Shown in pieces: positions 29,696 through 40,770 of a DNA stretch of 64,000 nt. Source of the DNA: Symsagittifera roscoffensis (taxonomy: Eukaryota; Xenacoelomorpha; Acoela; Convolutidae); contig NC_087066.1 in assembly GCF_963678635.1 (NCBI RefSeq), forward strand, positions 29,517,301 to 29,581,300, given 5' to 3'. A program made the translations under genes and the position numbers. Position 1 is the stretch's first letter, and each line of letters starts with the position of its first letter. The notes below the pieces were generated by a model. That model was not told the DNA's origin, made no database searches, and saw nothing but the letters and a program-made list of their open reading frames with translations.

Positions 29696-32249
29696 GTACC
29701 AGTCAGAAAAGCTGATACCAATCCGGATTTCAAAAGAGCTAAATTGTACATTTGTGATGGACTTGCTGCTTCTTTCCGACAGTTCTGCATATCACTATGT
29801 GCTAATCAACGACCTCACAAAGCTGGTCAACTTTATTCGCAAAAGAGCACCACGCGACAGAAATGAAATCTGCCGAATTTGCTTCCACACTTGCACTTCC
29901 AACGACATTCTACGTCGACATCAAGAAATTTGCTATCGGCAAGATGGCATTGAAATCACGATGCCCGGGCCCGACAACGATCGACATGTGTTTAAAAACT
30001 TTGGTGCACGATCGTTTGTACCACGTATAGTATACTTCGACTTGGAGTCATTAATTGTACCCGTAGCTGGCCCAGAGCCTGACAACGAAAAATCGAACAC
30101 TCACCTTATCGAAAAACACCAGAACTGTGGGTATGCATTCGCAGCTGAAGAATTTGGAAACCCCGAGGTGGTCAAGTTCGAGTTGAAAAGGGGACCTGAC
30201 AGTATCTAACATCTGTTACTGAGCTTGGAAACGCTTGCAAAGGAAGTTTACATTGAAAAAAGAAGACATTACGCGTTCACGGGGCAAAGAGAAACAAGAA
30301 AAGAAGATACATCCGAGTGCTGGATAAGCGAATTGCCTTTTGCATGGGATGAGGAAAAGGTATTAAACCACTGTCACTATACCAATAAGTTTCTCGGGTG
30401 GGCACATAACACATGCAACATCAACCGCAAGACAATTAATTTCATTCCTGTAGTTGCCCACAATCTAGCAAACTAAGACCTACATTGTATCATACGAGCA
30501 TTGAATAAAAGCAACCCACACAATGTCTTCTCTGTCATACCGAGCACCGAAGAAAAATTCATCTCAATAACCATATCGGTATGGATCAAAACGTTCTACG
30601 ATAAAAGTGGAAAAATTAGAAATGTGTATGAGAATCTGAGATTTATCGACTCCTACAAGTTCATGCAATCTTCGTATCAACACTCGTTAATAATTTGCCA
30701 CCTGATAATTTCAGTCTATTGGAAAATTTCTTCAAAGCAAAAGGTTATTCAATGGAGAAAATCGATCTTTTGAAACGAAAAGGGTTCTACCCCTACAGCT
30801 ACATTTATAGCTTCAAGAAATTCAATGAACCGCGATTACCCGCCCGAAGACTGTGGACGAATAGCCTAGCCGGCGGTGAGGTCAGTGTAGATCGATCAGA
30901 GTTCAACCATGCAATCATGGTATTCACTAAATTCGGCTGTAATTCAATTGGTGACTACCACGACCTGTACCTCTCTACCGATGTGCTGTTACTTGCTTCT
31001 GTGTTCGAAGCTTTTCGATCCGTGTGCTATGAAACATATGGAGTCGATTGCGCGCACTATTATACCGCAAGTAACTTGGCGGGGGATGTGTTCCTTAAAA
31101 ACTGCCGAGCAGATTTTCGATTGCTAACCGAGCGCGACCACCTTCACTTTGTAGAGGGGATGATTCGTGGTGGAATGTCGTCTGTATATGCCCGAAAATA
31201 TTGGAAAGCCAACAACCAGTATCTTGACGACCACGATAAAAATGAGAAAAATTCGTTCATCGTAAACATCGACGCAAATAATCTCTACGGAGGTATCATG
31301 CAAAATTACTCGTTGCCCCTAAACGATTTCAAATGGGCGGACGACTCGGTGGATATACCTAAACTACTACTGACGGAAGAGTATAGTGAGTGGGGTTACC
31401 TAGCGGAGGTAGATATCGAGTTCCCCGACGAGCTCCATGACTACTTCAAAGACTATCCTCCCGCGCCATCAAAAGAAATTGTACAGATAATTGACTTGAG
31501 TACCGATCAAGTGGAAATGATAGGAAAATTAGGTATCATCAGTCTACCCAAAGTGCCTAAGCTTATACAGTCTCTACAAAAAAGTCTACAAAGCTTTACA
31601 TACAATTAGGTGTGAAGGCGACTCACCTTCATAGAGTGCTGCAATTTCGACAGTGTAAATGGATGGCCCCTTTTGTACAGATGAACACTGAGCTAAGAAT
31701 GAAGGCTAGGATCATTTTTGAGGAAAATTTATATAAGCTCATAATAAACTCATCTTTCGGCAAGACGATGGAAAGTAAACGAAACAGAACAAAAATGAGT
31801 ATAGTGCGTAACGAAACCGAGCTACTGCAAAAGTTGTGCCAGAGCTCATTGAAGTCAATCCAAATCATACACGAAGACCTTGCTACAATAACATTCAATC
31901 CGAGCTCAATCCTGTGGGATAAGCCAACGATCGTTGGCGCAGTAATACTAGACATTGCAAAAAAAATACATGTTCGAAACCCACTAGGTGCAAATGAAGC
32001 TAAACTTTAATCTCGAGCTATTATACTCCGATACTGATAGCTTTATTTATATGATAAAATGTGACGATATATACGAGGAACTAAAAGAAATGGGACACTT
32101 GTTTGACTTCTCGAACTATCCCAAACAATCACCACTGTATAATGAAACCCACAAGAAACAGGTGCTAATGTTCAAGGACGAGATGGGTGGAGACTTGATA
32201 GAAGAATTTGTAGCACTCAAACCGAAATTAGATTCTCTTAAACTCAAAA

Positions 32250-32359
32250 GTAAGTGGTAAAAGTTAATCAAATTCCAAAAAGCTAATGACAGAAAAAATA
32301 ATTAAATTTGGTTGGCACCTTATATACCTTTCACAATTTCTGTTTTTTTTTTGTTTTAG
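32250..32359 (+). other. PolB intron 2 (GT-AG)
   Basis: Donor AAAA|GTAAGT and acceptor TTGTTTTAG|ATAGG after a pyrimidine run. Splicing 110 bases joins KLDSLKLK to NRSNKVSAKGI in frame, downstream of motif C. Confidence 0.8.
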
Positions 32360-33023
32360 ATAGGAGCAACAAAGTCTCAGCGAAAGGAATCTTTTGGTAT
32401 GCACAAAAACAGCTGACACATGATCGCTTTAAGGACGCCCTATTCAACCACAGGAAATTTCGAGTTAAAAACACGAGTATCAGATCAAAAAAACACGAGC
32501 TACAAACTGTCAACATAAATAAATTAGCGTTAACAGCTTTGGACACAAAGAGATTCCTCCTCGGTGACCTGGTAACCTGTTTACCTTTTGGTCACTTTTT
32601 GACCCGCGAAGATGAATTTAATAACCAAATTTTACTCGACGACTGGGAAGGTAGTTTAGAAAATAACCCTTGTTCTTCTTCGAACACCATTTTCGATAAC
32701 TTTATTACACAGCCATTTCAAAAGGAAATAAAATTGATGACTCGGACTGGTCACCGCCAGACCCAGGACTGTATAACAAAAGGAAATACACTAAGAAAGA
32801 ATTGCGTGAAGATTTGGCTGACAGTTCTAAAACTGTAGATAAACTTTACCCAAACAACCCTTACATTGCGTTCGAGGCTCTAGAAGCACGTGACGATACT
32901 ATGGCGGCTGACGGAAATAGCAGTGAATTAGATAATACCAGTTCGGAGAGTGCAAATAACTCTCCAGTAATTGCCAAGAAAAGTAAAAGGGTTTTAAACC
33001 GCTCCCAATTAGACAATGATTAA

Positions 33024-33483
33024 TTAACTAAAATAACTTTTTACATTTCAGTTACCCCACTCTGATTAATATTTTGCTTGTAATATTTGTAAAGCTTAAT
33101 TTGCAAAAAAAACCATACCCAAATATATATTTCATTTGTAAAATAAGCTCATTTTATTTTGTATACTTACCACAATCAGTAATAGACAATTTGTTTCTAA
33201 AAGTTGTCCGGTCTAATTTGAGCAAATACCACTTGTCTTTGTTTCCAATTAAGTTCTACTCGCCGCTATAAATTCAAAAAACAAACGCAGCGGGAGAAAT
33301 TTGATTTAGCCAAGCAGAGTAATTCCAAACACCAAAATAGAATTCGAAGCTGGAAAGAAATATTCCAGCAAAACTAAAGGGAAATGTTAGCGGTCAATGA
33401 CGGCGTCAAAATATCATGCATTCTGAAGGATTGAAAGAAGGAAAAGAAACATGAATGTAAAAAGACTGAGAAAATGAATGTAA
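33024..33483. other. Polinton 3' spacer
   Basis: Sequence between the polymerase stop and the right terminal repeat. A 65-codon ORF at 33,074 has no recognisable content. Confidence 0.5.
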
Positions 33484-33718
33484 AAAATTAAGGATCCTAC
33501 TTTAATTATCCGCCAGGGATCTAGAAATTTGCTACATGGGTATATGACTCTTAGTAAAATCCTCAAGTGAGGATCTTGTAATCCACCAGCAAAATGCCGG
33601 CTGACTACAAGATAATTTTGGACCCCATAGGTGTCGGATCTTAGGCGCCCACGTCTTATTTTAGGTGATTTTGACCCCCCCCCCCTCCTAAGGATCCCTG
33701 GCGGCCCCTCATACTACT
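33484..33718 (-). repeat. Polinton right terminal inverted repeat
   Basis: Inverse complement of 14,752-15,020. Outer end reads CATACTACT on the plus strand (AGTAGTATG inward), with a C run matching the G run on the left. It lacks the ~34 bp extra segment of the left copy. Confidence 0.9.
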
Positions 33719-33724
33719 TACTTG
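33719..33724 (+). other. Target site duplication TACTTG (right)
   Basis: Identical to 14,746-14,751; defines the insertion point. Confidence 0.9.
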
Positions 33725-33752
33725 TGCCTTTAGAAAAATTTAAAGGTTGGGA
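33725..33752 (+). mobile_element. Right part of the split hAT-MITE-like repeat
   Basis: 'tgcctttagaaaaattt' followed by 'ggttggg' continues the MITE sequence interrupted at 14,751, as judged by comparison with 40,630-40,660. Confidence 0.6.
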
Positions 33753-34079
33753 AACAAAAAAGGATGTCGTAAATCAATTCACAGTACTGATTTTCCAACC
33801 TAAATTTCACCAGGTGGAAAGTTGTTGTCTACCGAGTTCACTCAAATAGTAAAAGTTCTGGGTCGTAATTAAATTTTCAAGAAAACAGGTCAAAACTTCG
33901 TTTTGGTCATTTTTTTGTAAATTTGATATAAATCACTTTGTCACGTCCCTCAAAATTAGGATATATTGAAGCGGAGGCGCTTTTAGAATACAATTAAGTT
34001 TAGCTGATCCAAACCCTCCCCTGAATCCAAGCTATTTTATATGTTCCTTGAATTTGAAAACATAAAACTAAAAATGTAC

Positions 34080-34265
34080 TTTGGATTCCAGCAGCAACGC
34101 CGCTAACACGATCACCCTCTTCTTGATGTCCCAATTGCCGTGTGGCCAGATGCGCAACATATCCAACATATCCCCCGACTGCACCTGATGACGAGTAGCC
34201 AGGTAGTCTATCTTCAGCTTCTCCCCAACATGTGATGTGATATGCTGCTCCCGCTTGCTCTCTTT
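34080..34265 (-). CDS. Host exon candidate, unidentified gene
   Basis: On the minus strand an acceptor (TGTGTTTCAG) is followed by 62 codons in phase 0, from KESKREQHITSHVGEKLKI through DMLDMLRIWPHGNWDIKK to LLLESK. After that comes either a weak donor (AAA|GTACAT) or a further VHF and stop at 34,068. Codon use and amino-acid pattern look like real coding sequence, unlike the surroundings. The phase would also fit directly after the last visible coiled-coil exon at 49,713, but a 15 kb intron would be needed. Identity unknown. Confidence 0.5.
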
Positions 34266-34840
34266 CTGAAACACAGCACACACTCAAAACTCAAAAACAC
34301 AGCACCCAGCTCAGGTACCACGGCTACACCGGACATCATCGATGAAAAGAATTTTAGAAACCCAAAACACAGTATGCTTGTTGTTTTTATAGCTCAACTG
34401 AAAAAACACCGAGAGCATCCGACGTGAGTTAATTTTGCTCATCGCAGCAATCAGCAGACTGACACGTAACGCTATTTGTTGTTTGAAACAAACAGCTTTT
34501 TTCGGTTCATTCGATAAATTAAAACTGCATCAACTGTGTTTATTTAGTTATTACTCATCGAATTTCAAAGCTCATGCTATAAAACTAACATAAAGGTGCT
34601 CGCAAATTGTCACCAAATTTTGCGACGTTCTAGACTACGATCACAGGTGTAATTTCAGAGCTTGCATTATGAGTTCAAAGTGTTTAGATTTTGAGTTCAA
34701 ATCGATCTTCTTTTAGAGTGAGTGGCAGGCAAGGTCAATATCTAGGGGTAGGTAAGTCCACTGCATGGACTTCGCTGGTTTAACATATACTAGCAATCCC
34801 CTCTGCAATAATTAATCAGCTGGCTAAATTTTTTTGATGT
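34266..34840. other. No supported feature
   Basis: AT-rich sequence without convincing ORFs, upstream (on the minus strand) of the exon candidate. Confidence 0.4.
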
Positions 34841-34844
34841 TCTG

Positions 34845-37245
34845 ATCGAGCTATTCCAACAATCAACTTGAAGTATTTCAAGTTAATTCCTAGACCGAAT
34901 CATTTTGCGATAAATTCAAGACTTTCCAAGCAAGCTGTTCTAGCTACGAAACTTTGAAATACATCAAATAATATCATGGAGCGAAACAGCTTGTAAAAAT
35001 TTTTCTGAGCAAGCTGTTCATTCGATAAAAACTTTGAAATAGTTCGACTTGTTTCAAAGAACGAATCGGATGGCGCAACTTTCAGGTTTTTTTAAGCAGT
35101 TTTTTAAGCAAGCTATTTCTTCATTTAAAAAAACTTCAGGTTGTTTCTTAGACCGAATCGTTTTGCGAAACCCTTTTACGTTTATGCATGCCTCAGGTTC
35201 TCACCCACCATATTTTAAAGAAGAAAAAAAACTACTTATAAAGTTTTTTGATTGAAGTCCTTTATGGTATGATACTTTGAAACATCAAATTAGTTCATAA
35301 AACCAAGTCTTTCTAAGCAAGCTATTCGGTATGAAACTTTCAACTTTTACAAGTAATCTCATTTAGCGAATCGGATGGCATTAAACTTGAATATTTTTAC
35401 TGAAATCATTGAAGCGAGGCGGCTTTAAATACTTCAAGTTATTTCATAGACCTAACCAGTTCGCGGTAAGTTCAAGATTTTCTGAGCAAGCTATTCCAGC
35501 TATGAAACATTCAAAACTCTCATCAAATTTTAGGAAGCGAATCGAATGGCGAACAGTTCAAGGTTTTCTAAGCAAGCTATTCCAGCTAAGACATTTTCAG
35601 CTAAAAATATCTTCTCATATCAAATCGTTTTGCAAAACTTGAAATTTTTTGACTGAAGCCCTTCAAGCTATGATACTTTGAATTATTTCAAGTTATTTCA
35701 TAGAGCTAACGGGAGGACAAGAAATTAAAAATCTCTCAGCAAGCTTTCAGTAATGAACTTTTTAAGTATATTTCAAGTAAGTTTATGAAATGAACCGGAT
35801 GGCAAAAACTTTCAAGTTGTTTTTGAAACAAATTAGTTCGCAAAAAGTGTGTTCCCAAGCAAGCTATTCAAGCTAATTGGATTGCAAAAAGTTTAAAATT
35901 TGCTATTGAAGCCATTCAATCGACGTAACGTCTCAAATTATTTCAAATGATTTCATTGAGCAAATCAGTTCGGGAAAGTTCAACTTTTTTATCCCAACTG
36001 TGAAACTTTGAAATGTTTCTAGTTCCTTTCATAGATTCAACTTATTAGCCAAAAAAAAATTTTTTCTAAGAAAGTAACTTTTGTTTTAAAAATTCTAGTT
36101 TTTCACAGAGCGAATCACTTTGTGAAAAATTTAGTTTTTCAAAGCAAACTATTCAAGAGATGAGATGAAAAGATGAAATAATAGTTTTGTTATCAATTTC
36201 AATGAAAATTTAGAAGTTACTGCTTCACTAAAACTTCAGACTATAGAAACTTGAAAGATGTCGAGTTATATATTCCACCAAATTGGTTTGTGAAACTTTA
36301 GATTTTTCCTAAGACTGCTGTTGACTGCTATTCAAACTATGAATATTCCAAGTTGTCTCATAAAGCGAGGTAGCTCGCAAAAAATCAAAATTTGCGGAAG
36401 CAAACAATTCAAGGTACAAAACTATTCATACTAATTTTTAGACTGAATTGGTTTGCAAAAATGTCAAATGTCTCTAAGCAATCTTTACCACCTCTGAAAC
36501 TTTGAATTACTTCAAGTTGCTCCAATGACTGCATCGGCTTACATAATTTAAAGACTTTCTATGCAAGGTATGAAACTTTGAAGCGTTTCAAGTTGTTTCA
36601 TAGTCTGAATTTTTTCGCAAAAAAACTGAAGCTTTAAACAAGCTATTCAAGCTCTGGATCGTTTCAAATTACTTTTTTGACCAAATCAGTTCGCAAAAAC
36701 CAAAGTTTTTCAAAGCAAGCTACTTGGGCTATGATACGTTGAAACTTTTTAAGTCAACCACAAAGCACTAAGTTTTTCTAAACAAGTGTTCCAGCTCTGA
36801 AACTTTGAAATGTTTGAAGTTATTTCATTGACCGAATCAATTTACAAAAAAACTAAAATTGTTTTAAGCAAGCTATTCAAATTAGGATATTTTCAAACAT
36901 TTCAATTTTTAATATACCCAATCGCTTCGGAAAAAGCTTAATTGTTTTAAGCAACCTATCCAATGTATAAAACTTTGAAATGAATCTATCCAATGAATCA
37001 TTTTGCGAAAAGTTCAAGTTTTTTTGAGCATGAAATGAATCTATCCAATGAATCTTTTTGTGAAAAGTTTAAGTTTTTTTGAGCAAGCTATTCATGCGAG
37101 CAAACTCTGAAAAATGTTAAGTTTTTTAGAGAGCAAATCGACTGGCAAGAAAGTTTCAATTTTTCTAACAAGCCATTTAAGCGGTGAAACTTTCAATTTG
37201 TTCCATAAAGCAGATTAGTTTGCAAAAGCTAGTTTTTTTTTACAA
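34845..37245 (+). repeat. Degenerate satellite-like array, ~83 bp period
   Basis: The phrase 'aagcaagctattcaagc' and variants recur at about 34,928, 35,007, 35,107, 35,315, 35,485, 35,570, 35,735, 35,857, 36,137, 36,398, 36,477, 36,636, 36,713, 36,780, 36,865, 36,948, 37,083 and 37,168. Between these points come 'atgaaactttgaaat', 'tttcaagttatttcatag' and 'cgaatcggttcgcaaaa' in a fixed order. Spacing is about 67-98 bases or multiples. Units are heavily diverged, so the array is old. Confidence 0.8.
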
Positions 37246-38285
37246 AAGAGGTTTCTGTTGTATTAAGTTCGCTTCAGAATGAAATCAATCTAAAAAAAAA
37301 TGGGAAAAAAAGTTTCCAGCCTTGAAATTGAATCAAGCTTATCTTGTCTTTTCTGAAAGGTTAAATCTCATAAATTTTTGAAACATTGCATCCGACAAAT
37401 TTAAAAAATTGCGTTTAGTTACACGTTGCGTCCAAAGCGCATTCTGGCTGTCATTTAATATATATAATTTTCAAACAGTTTGGTCTCAAATCGCAAAAAA
37501 ATTCTGATCAAAACCGAAAGTATTTCGTTGAAAAAAAAGACAACTAAGCACGAAGTAAATATGTGTCTTCAATTCGTTCATTTTCCCCTGGATAATGTAG
37601 AGATTTTACACCGTTTTAAAAAAAAATTGAAAAATTTAACTGAAAATTTGTTCTTTTTCTTGAAAACTGATTATATGCTTCAAACAGAATGCTTTTCGAG
37701 GGCCCAAATCAAAAATGTTAAGCATCAAAGGCCTAAATGGAGGATAGCCATTGTTCATAAAAAGAATATCTAAAGTTTTGTGGTCAAGAAAAACTTCCCT
37801 CAGTTTTAAAGCGAACTAAAGTCACTTGAATAGAGTCATTTTCTAAGTTCAAAGAGCTTCCTCTCTTACTACGCAATTTGAGGGTTTCAGCAGGGAGAAA
37901 AAAATTCCTACGTTGATACATATTTTCAAATTTTCCATATTGGGTGACAGTCAAGAAAACAAGAATGTATGGTGATATTTTTGTCATCCACTAACACAAT
38001 AGTGGATCAACTACTAGCGTTAGCCAAATCAATGTGGAATGATGACTAATTTTTGAGGCTGGCACTATTTTAATTAAAAACCGGAATACTGCGGGCATTG
38101 CGTAGCCGACCCACGTTGATCAAATTGGCGTCTTAAAACACATTGCCAAACGAATTGTAAGTCAAACTTCGTACTGTTCTCAAAGAAACAATTGAAAATC
38201 GTCTGATAAAAACAAACCATTACCCAGGCAGATATCTATAGTCTTTAACTTTCTTCAGAAGTAGGAGCCGTAAAGTCAAGCTTGC
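37246..38285. other. No supported gene
   Basis: A 97-codon ORF at 37,480 is lysine-rich and low-complexity and resembles translated A-rich DNA. Nothing else is evident. Confidence 0.45.
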
Positions 38286-38286
38286 T

Positions 38287-38808
38287 GTTCCGACTTTTTA
38301 TACGAAAGTAACGAAATATTTGTGCTCGTGTGGGTTTTTTTCTTCAGATAAATGTCGACTTTTTAACTAGCCATTTTGAGAGGATTTTTTTAAATATCAT
38401 TCGAAAGGTATTGTTGTCCTGAGCTCAAATTGGAACAGATATTTCACCTGTGATCATTTTTCGTACAGTTTTGGTGGTTTAAAGATTGCCATTTGGGCCA
38501 ATTTGGGACAATTAACGCGCGGTATATTTCGCGCTAGTAACGCGTAAGCGGAGAGTTAATCCGCCTTAGAAATCATTTCAAATTATTTGGAAAAATCTTA
38601 TTTGCCATAATTGATTTGTTACAAGGAGCGAAACCTATCTTTTTGTACTGTATATGGCGTGTAGGGTGATGATTTTCATAAAAAAATTCAAATTTTAGAA
38701 AAAAAATTTCATCTTGTTTTATTTCATTTAACTTTTTAATTTTATTACTGCTCCATAAACCTTAAAAAACAGTTGAAACATTCAGGGCTTCGCCCTGATA
38801 CAAGCAGT
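38287..38808 (+). repeat. ~530 bp repeat family, copy A
   Basis: It starts 'gttccgactt', with 'acgaaagtaacg' soon after. It contains the GCGC-rich palindromic words 'attaacgcgcggtatatt' and 'gtaacgcgtaagcgg', and ends with the hairpin 'cagggcttcgccctg' and 'atacaagcagt'. Directly followed by copy B in the same orientation. Confidence 0.85.
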
Positions 38809-38814
38809 TTTGTT

Positions 38815-39341
38815 GTTCCTTTTTTGAAACGAAAGTAACGAAATATTTGTGCTCGGGGTGGTTTTTTTTTCTTCAGACAAGTTTCGACTTTTTAACTAGC
38901 CATTTTTGACGGAATTTTTGTATATCATTCAAAAGCTATTATTGTCCTGAGCTCAAACTTGAAAAAATATTTCACCTGTGATCATTTTTCGTAAAGGTAC
39001 GGGGGCTTAGAGATTGCCATTCTGGCCAATTTGGGACAATTAACGCGCGATATTTTTCGCGCTATTAACGCGTAAGCTGAGAGTTAATCCATCTTAGAAA
39101 TCGTTCCAAATTGGTTGAAAGAAGCTTTTTTGCCATAATTCATTTGTTACAAGGAGCAAAACATATCATTTTGTGCTGCATATGGTGTGTGGGGGGATGA
39201 TTTTCCAAAAAATTTTCAATTTTTAGAAAAAAAAATTTTCATCTTGTTTTATTTCATTTAACTTTTTAATTTTATCACTACACCATAAACCTTAAAAGGC
39301 AGTCGGAACATTCAGGGCTTTGCCCTGATACGAGCAGTCTT
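38815..39341 (+). repeat. ~530 bp repeat family, copy B
   Basis: Head-to-tail with copy A and alignable throughout, ending 'cagggctttgccctg' then 'atacgagcagt'. No coding potential. Confidence 0.85.
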
Positions 39342-39919
39342 TTTTGTTTTGTAGATATAAACAGCGCCTTTTTTGTCTTGACTCTCTTCTCAAATTTCAT
39401 AGAACACTATTGCTCGAACTTCAAAATCAGATTGTCGTATGAAAAACGAAATTGCATAGCCAGGGCAAAGTTATATATAATGTTGTTTTTGCGTTAATGC
39501 TTTTGCGTATTGGTTTCTTAATTTTTCATGAAGCATTTCTTGAAAAGTACTTAATAGTGATTTACTACGCGTGCATAATCTTCTCAGTAAATTTTTCCTT
39601 AAATTAAGTTTGCCATAACTCTTAATTTAAGAGCAGTTTGTAAAAAGAAACTAACCCGTTCCCCAATAAAAAAAATGTCGTCCCATCCATTTCGTCAGAA
39701 AACTTATACACTTAGAAGAATAAACTTTTGAACGTGTTTGTGAAGATTATGTGTTGAAATATTGGTTTTTTTTTTGGAAGAAAACCAATATTTCTTCTTG
39801 GGGAAACCCTTATGCACGAAGATCTGAACGCGCAAAAATTTACTAGCCATTCAGAATTTGGTATTTACAAACTCGAAACATATAAGCGATGAAATCTTTC
39901 AATTTAGGTTAGTTTAATT
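39342..39919. other. No supported feature
   Basis: AT-rich spacer. A small hairpin ('aatattggttttt' / 'aaaaccaatatt') lies at ~39,757-39,792. Confidence 0.4.
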
Positions 39920-40336
39920 CAGGGGTGGCTTCAGTGGGGCGTGGGGGGGAGGGGGGGGGGGGGTGGGGGACGTTGCTCTTTAGAGATTTGAACCCCTCGC
40001 TAACCACAGATATCCATTTTGGCCAACCAACCCTAAAGTTTTTCCAAAGGCGCCTTTGGCGCCAATATATACTTATTTTGAAGGGGAGTGCTCGCCAAAA
40101 AAACGCATTTTTTGGTCAACATTTTTTTAAAAATTGCCCAAAACGGCATTTTGACCTGTTTTTTTTTTTTTCAAAAATTGGCCTGCGGCGCAAAACTTTA
40201 GGTCAAACAGGGCTTTATAGTGTTCTGTGACCGCTCGGAAAATCAAATTGGTCGGCTTAAAAAAAGGGTCAGCAAAATTTTGACAAAATTTTGAAAATTC
40301 GCCCCCTCTCGAGAAATTCCTAGATCACCGCCCCTG
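39920..40336 (-). mobile_element. hAT-like MITE 1 with 8 bp TSD GTTTAATT
   Basis: It begins CAGGGGTGG and ends ACCGCCCCTG, giving inverted ends of the CAGGGGCGG type. The eight bases GTTTAATT occur directly before (39,912-39,919) and after (40,337-40,344). The interior matches MITE 2 in the opposite orientation ('gcgccaatatatactta', 'ggtcaaaatgccg'-type words). No ORF, so non-autonomous. Confidence 0.88.
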
Positions 40337-40356
40337 GTTTAATTGTGTTGATTAGT

Positions 40357-40770
40357 CAGGGGCGGATCTAGGATTTTCTCGAGGTGGGGGCGGATTTTCA
40401 AAAAAATTCGAAAATTTTGACGACCTTTTTTTTTTTAGGTCAACCAAATTGATTTTTCGAGCTCTCCCAAAGCACTGTTTTGCCCCTATTTTGGCTAAAT
40501 TTTCTGCGCCGCAGGCAGTTTTTTTGTGAAAAACAGTCAAAAAAGCCGTTTTTGGGCATTTTTTGAAAAATTTTGACAAAAAAATCGCGTTTTTTTAGGC
40601 GCGCGCTCCCCTTCAAAGTTAGTATTTATTGGCGCCTTTAGAAAAATTTTAGGGTCGTTCGGCCAAAAGTGGATTTCTGAAAAAGTATCAAAGGGGGGAG
40701 CCTTTGGGTCAGCAGGAGGTCGAATCCCTGAGGGGGGAGGGGGCGTCCGCCCCCCTTAAATCCGCCCCTG
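40357..40770 (+). mobile_element. hAT-like MITE 2 with 8 bp TSD
   Basis: Ends are CAGGGGCGGATC and AATCCGCCCCTG. The flanking octamers are TGATTAGT and TGATTGGT, one mismatch. Length is 414 bp with no ORF. The CAGGGGCGGAT end and 8 bp duplication are typical of hAT non-autonomous elements. Only 20 bases separate it from MITE 1. Confidence 0.88.

Larger units (their letters stand above)
28250..33023 (+). pseudogene. PolB: Protein-primed family B DNA polymerase of the Polinton, two introns
   Basis: It replicates the element. Order: zinc fingers (CHLCDAVLISAKNLRRHKK, CAICRTVF), a Gly run, an N-terminal domain (GSGWIIERISKVTIN), exonuclease motif I (VYFDLESLI), HNH-like HCHYTNKFLGWAHNTCN, exonuclease II (VAHNLAN then stop), DLYLSTDVLLLASVF, Pol motif A (DANNLYGGIM), motif B (INSSFGKTME), motif C (YSDTDSFIY), and an AKGI...LTHDRF end. 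Introns are at 29,577-29,695 and 32,250-32,359. Lesions: frameshifts near 29,320, 30,690, 31,575, 31,965 and 32,735; stops at 30,207, 30,474 and 31,985. Family certain, copy dead. Confidence 0.94.
14752..33718 (+). mobile_element. Polinton/Maverick element, full length, pseudogenised
   Basis: The 18,967 bp element is bounded by terminal inverted repeats beginning AGTAGTATGAGGGG and flanked by TACTTG on both sides. The content is the full Polinton set: DDE integrase, family B DNA polymerase, A32-like packaging ATPase, adenain-like cysteine protease, and major and minor capsid proteins, plus small virion and accessory ORFs. Length, duplication size and gene set agree with known Polintons (15-20 kb). 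Nearly every large gene has at least one stop or frameshift, and the early region is partly triplicated. A 200 N gap lies inside. Confidence 0.95.

Noticed and set aside
38780-38808. Helitron 3' end (hairpin near the repeat end)
   Set aside because: A hairpin is present but no CTRR terminus and no TC start with an A-T insertion context could be confirmed.
39925-40579. ORFs inside the hAT MITEs
   Set aside because: They overlap non-autonomous elements with matched ends and read low-complexity sequence; no transposase motif.
40357-40770. tRNA-like box in MITE ('ggtcgaatccc')
   Set aside because: No A box or cloverleaf around it; part of the MITE.
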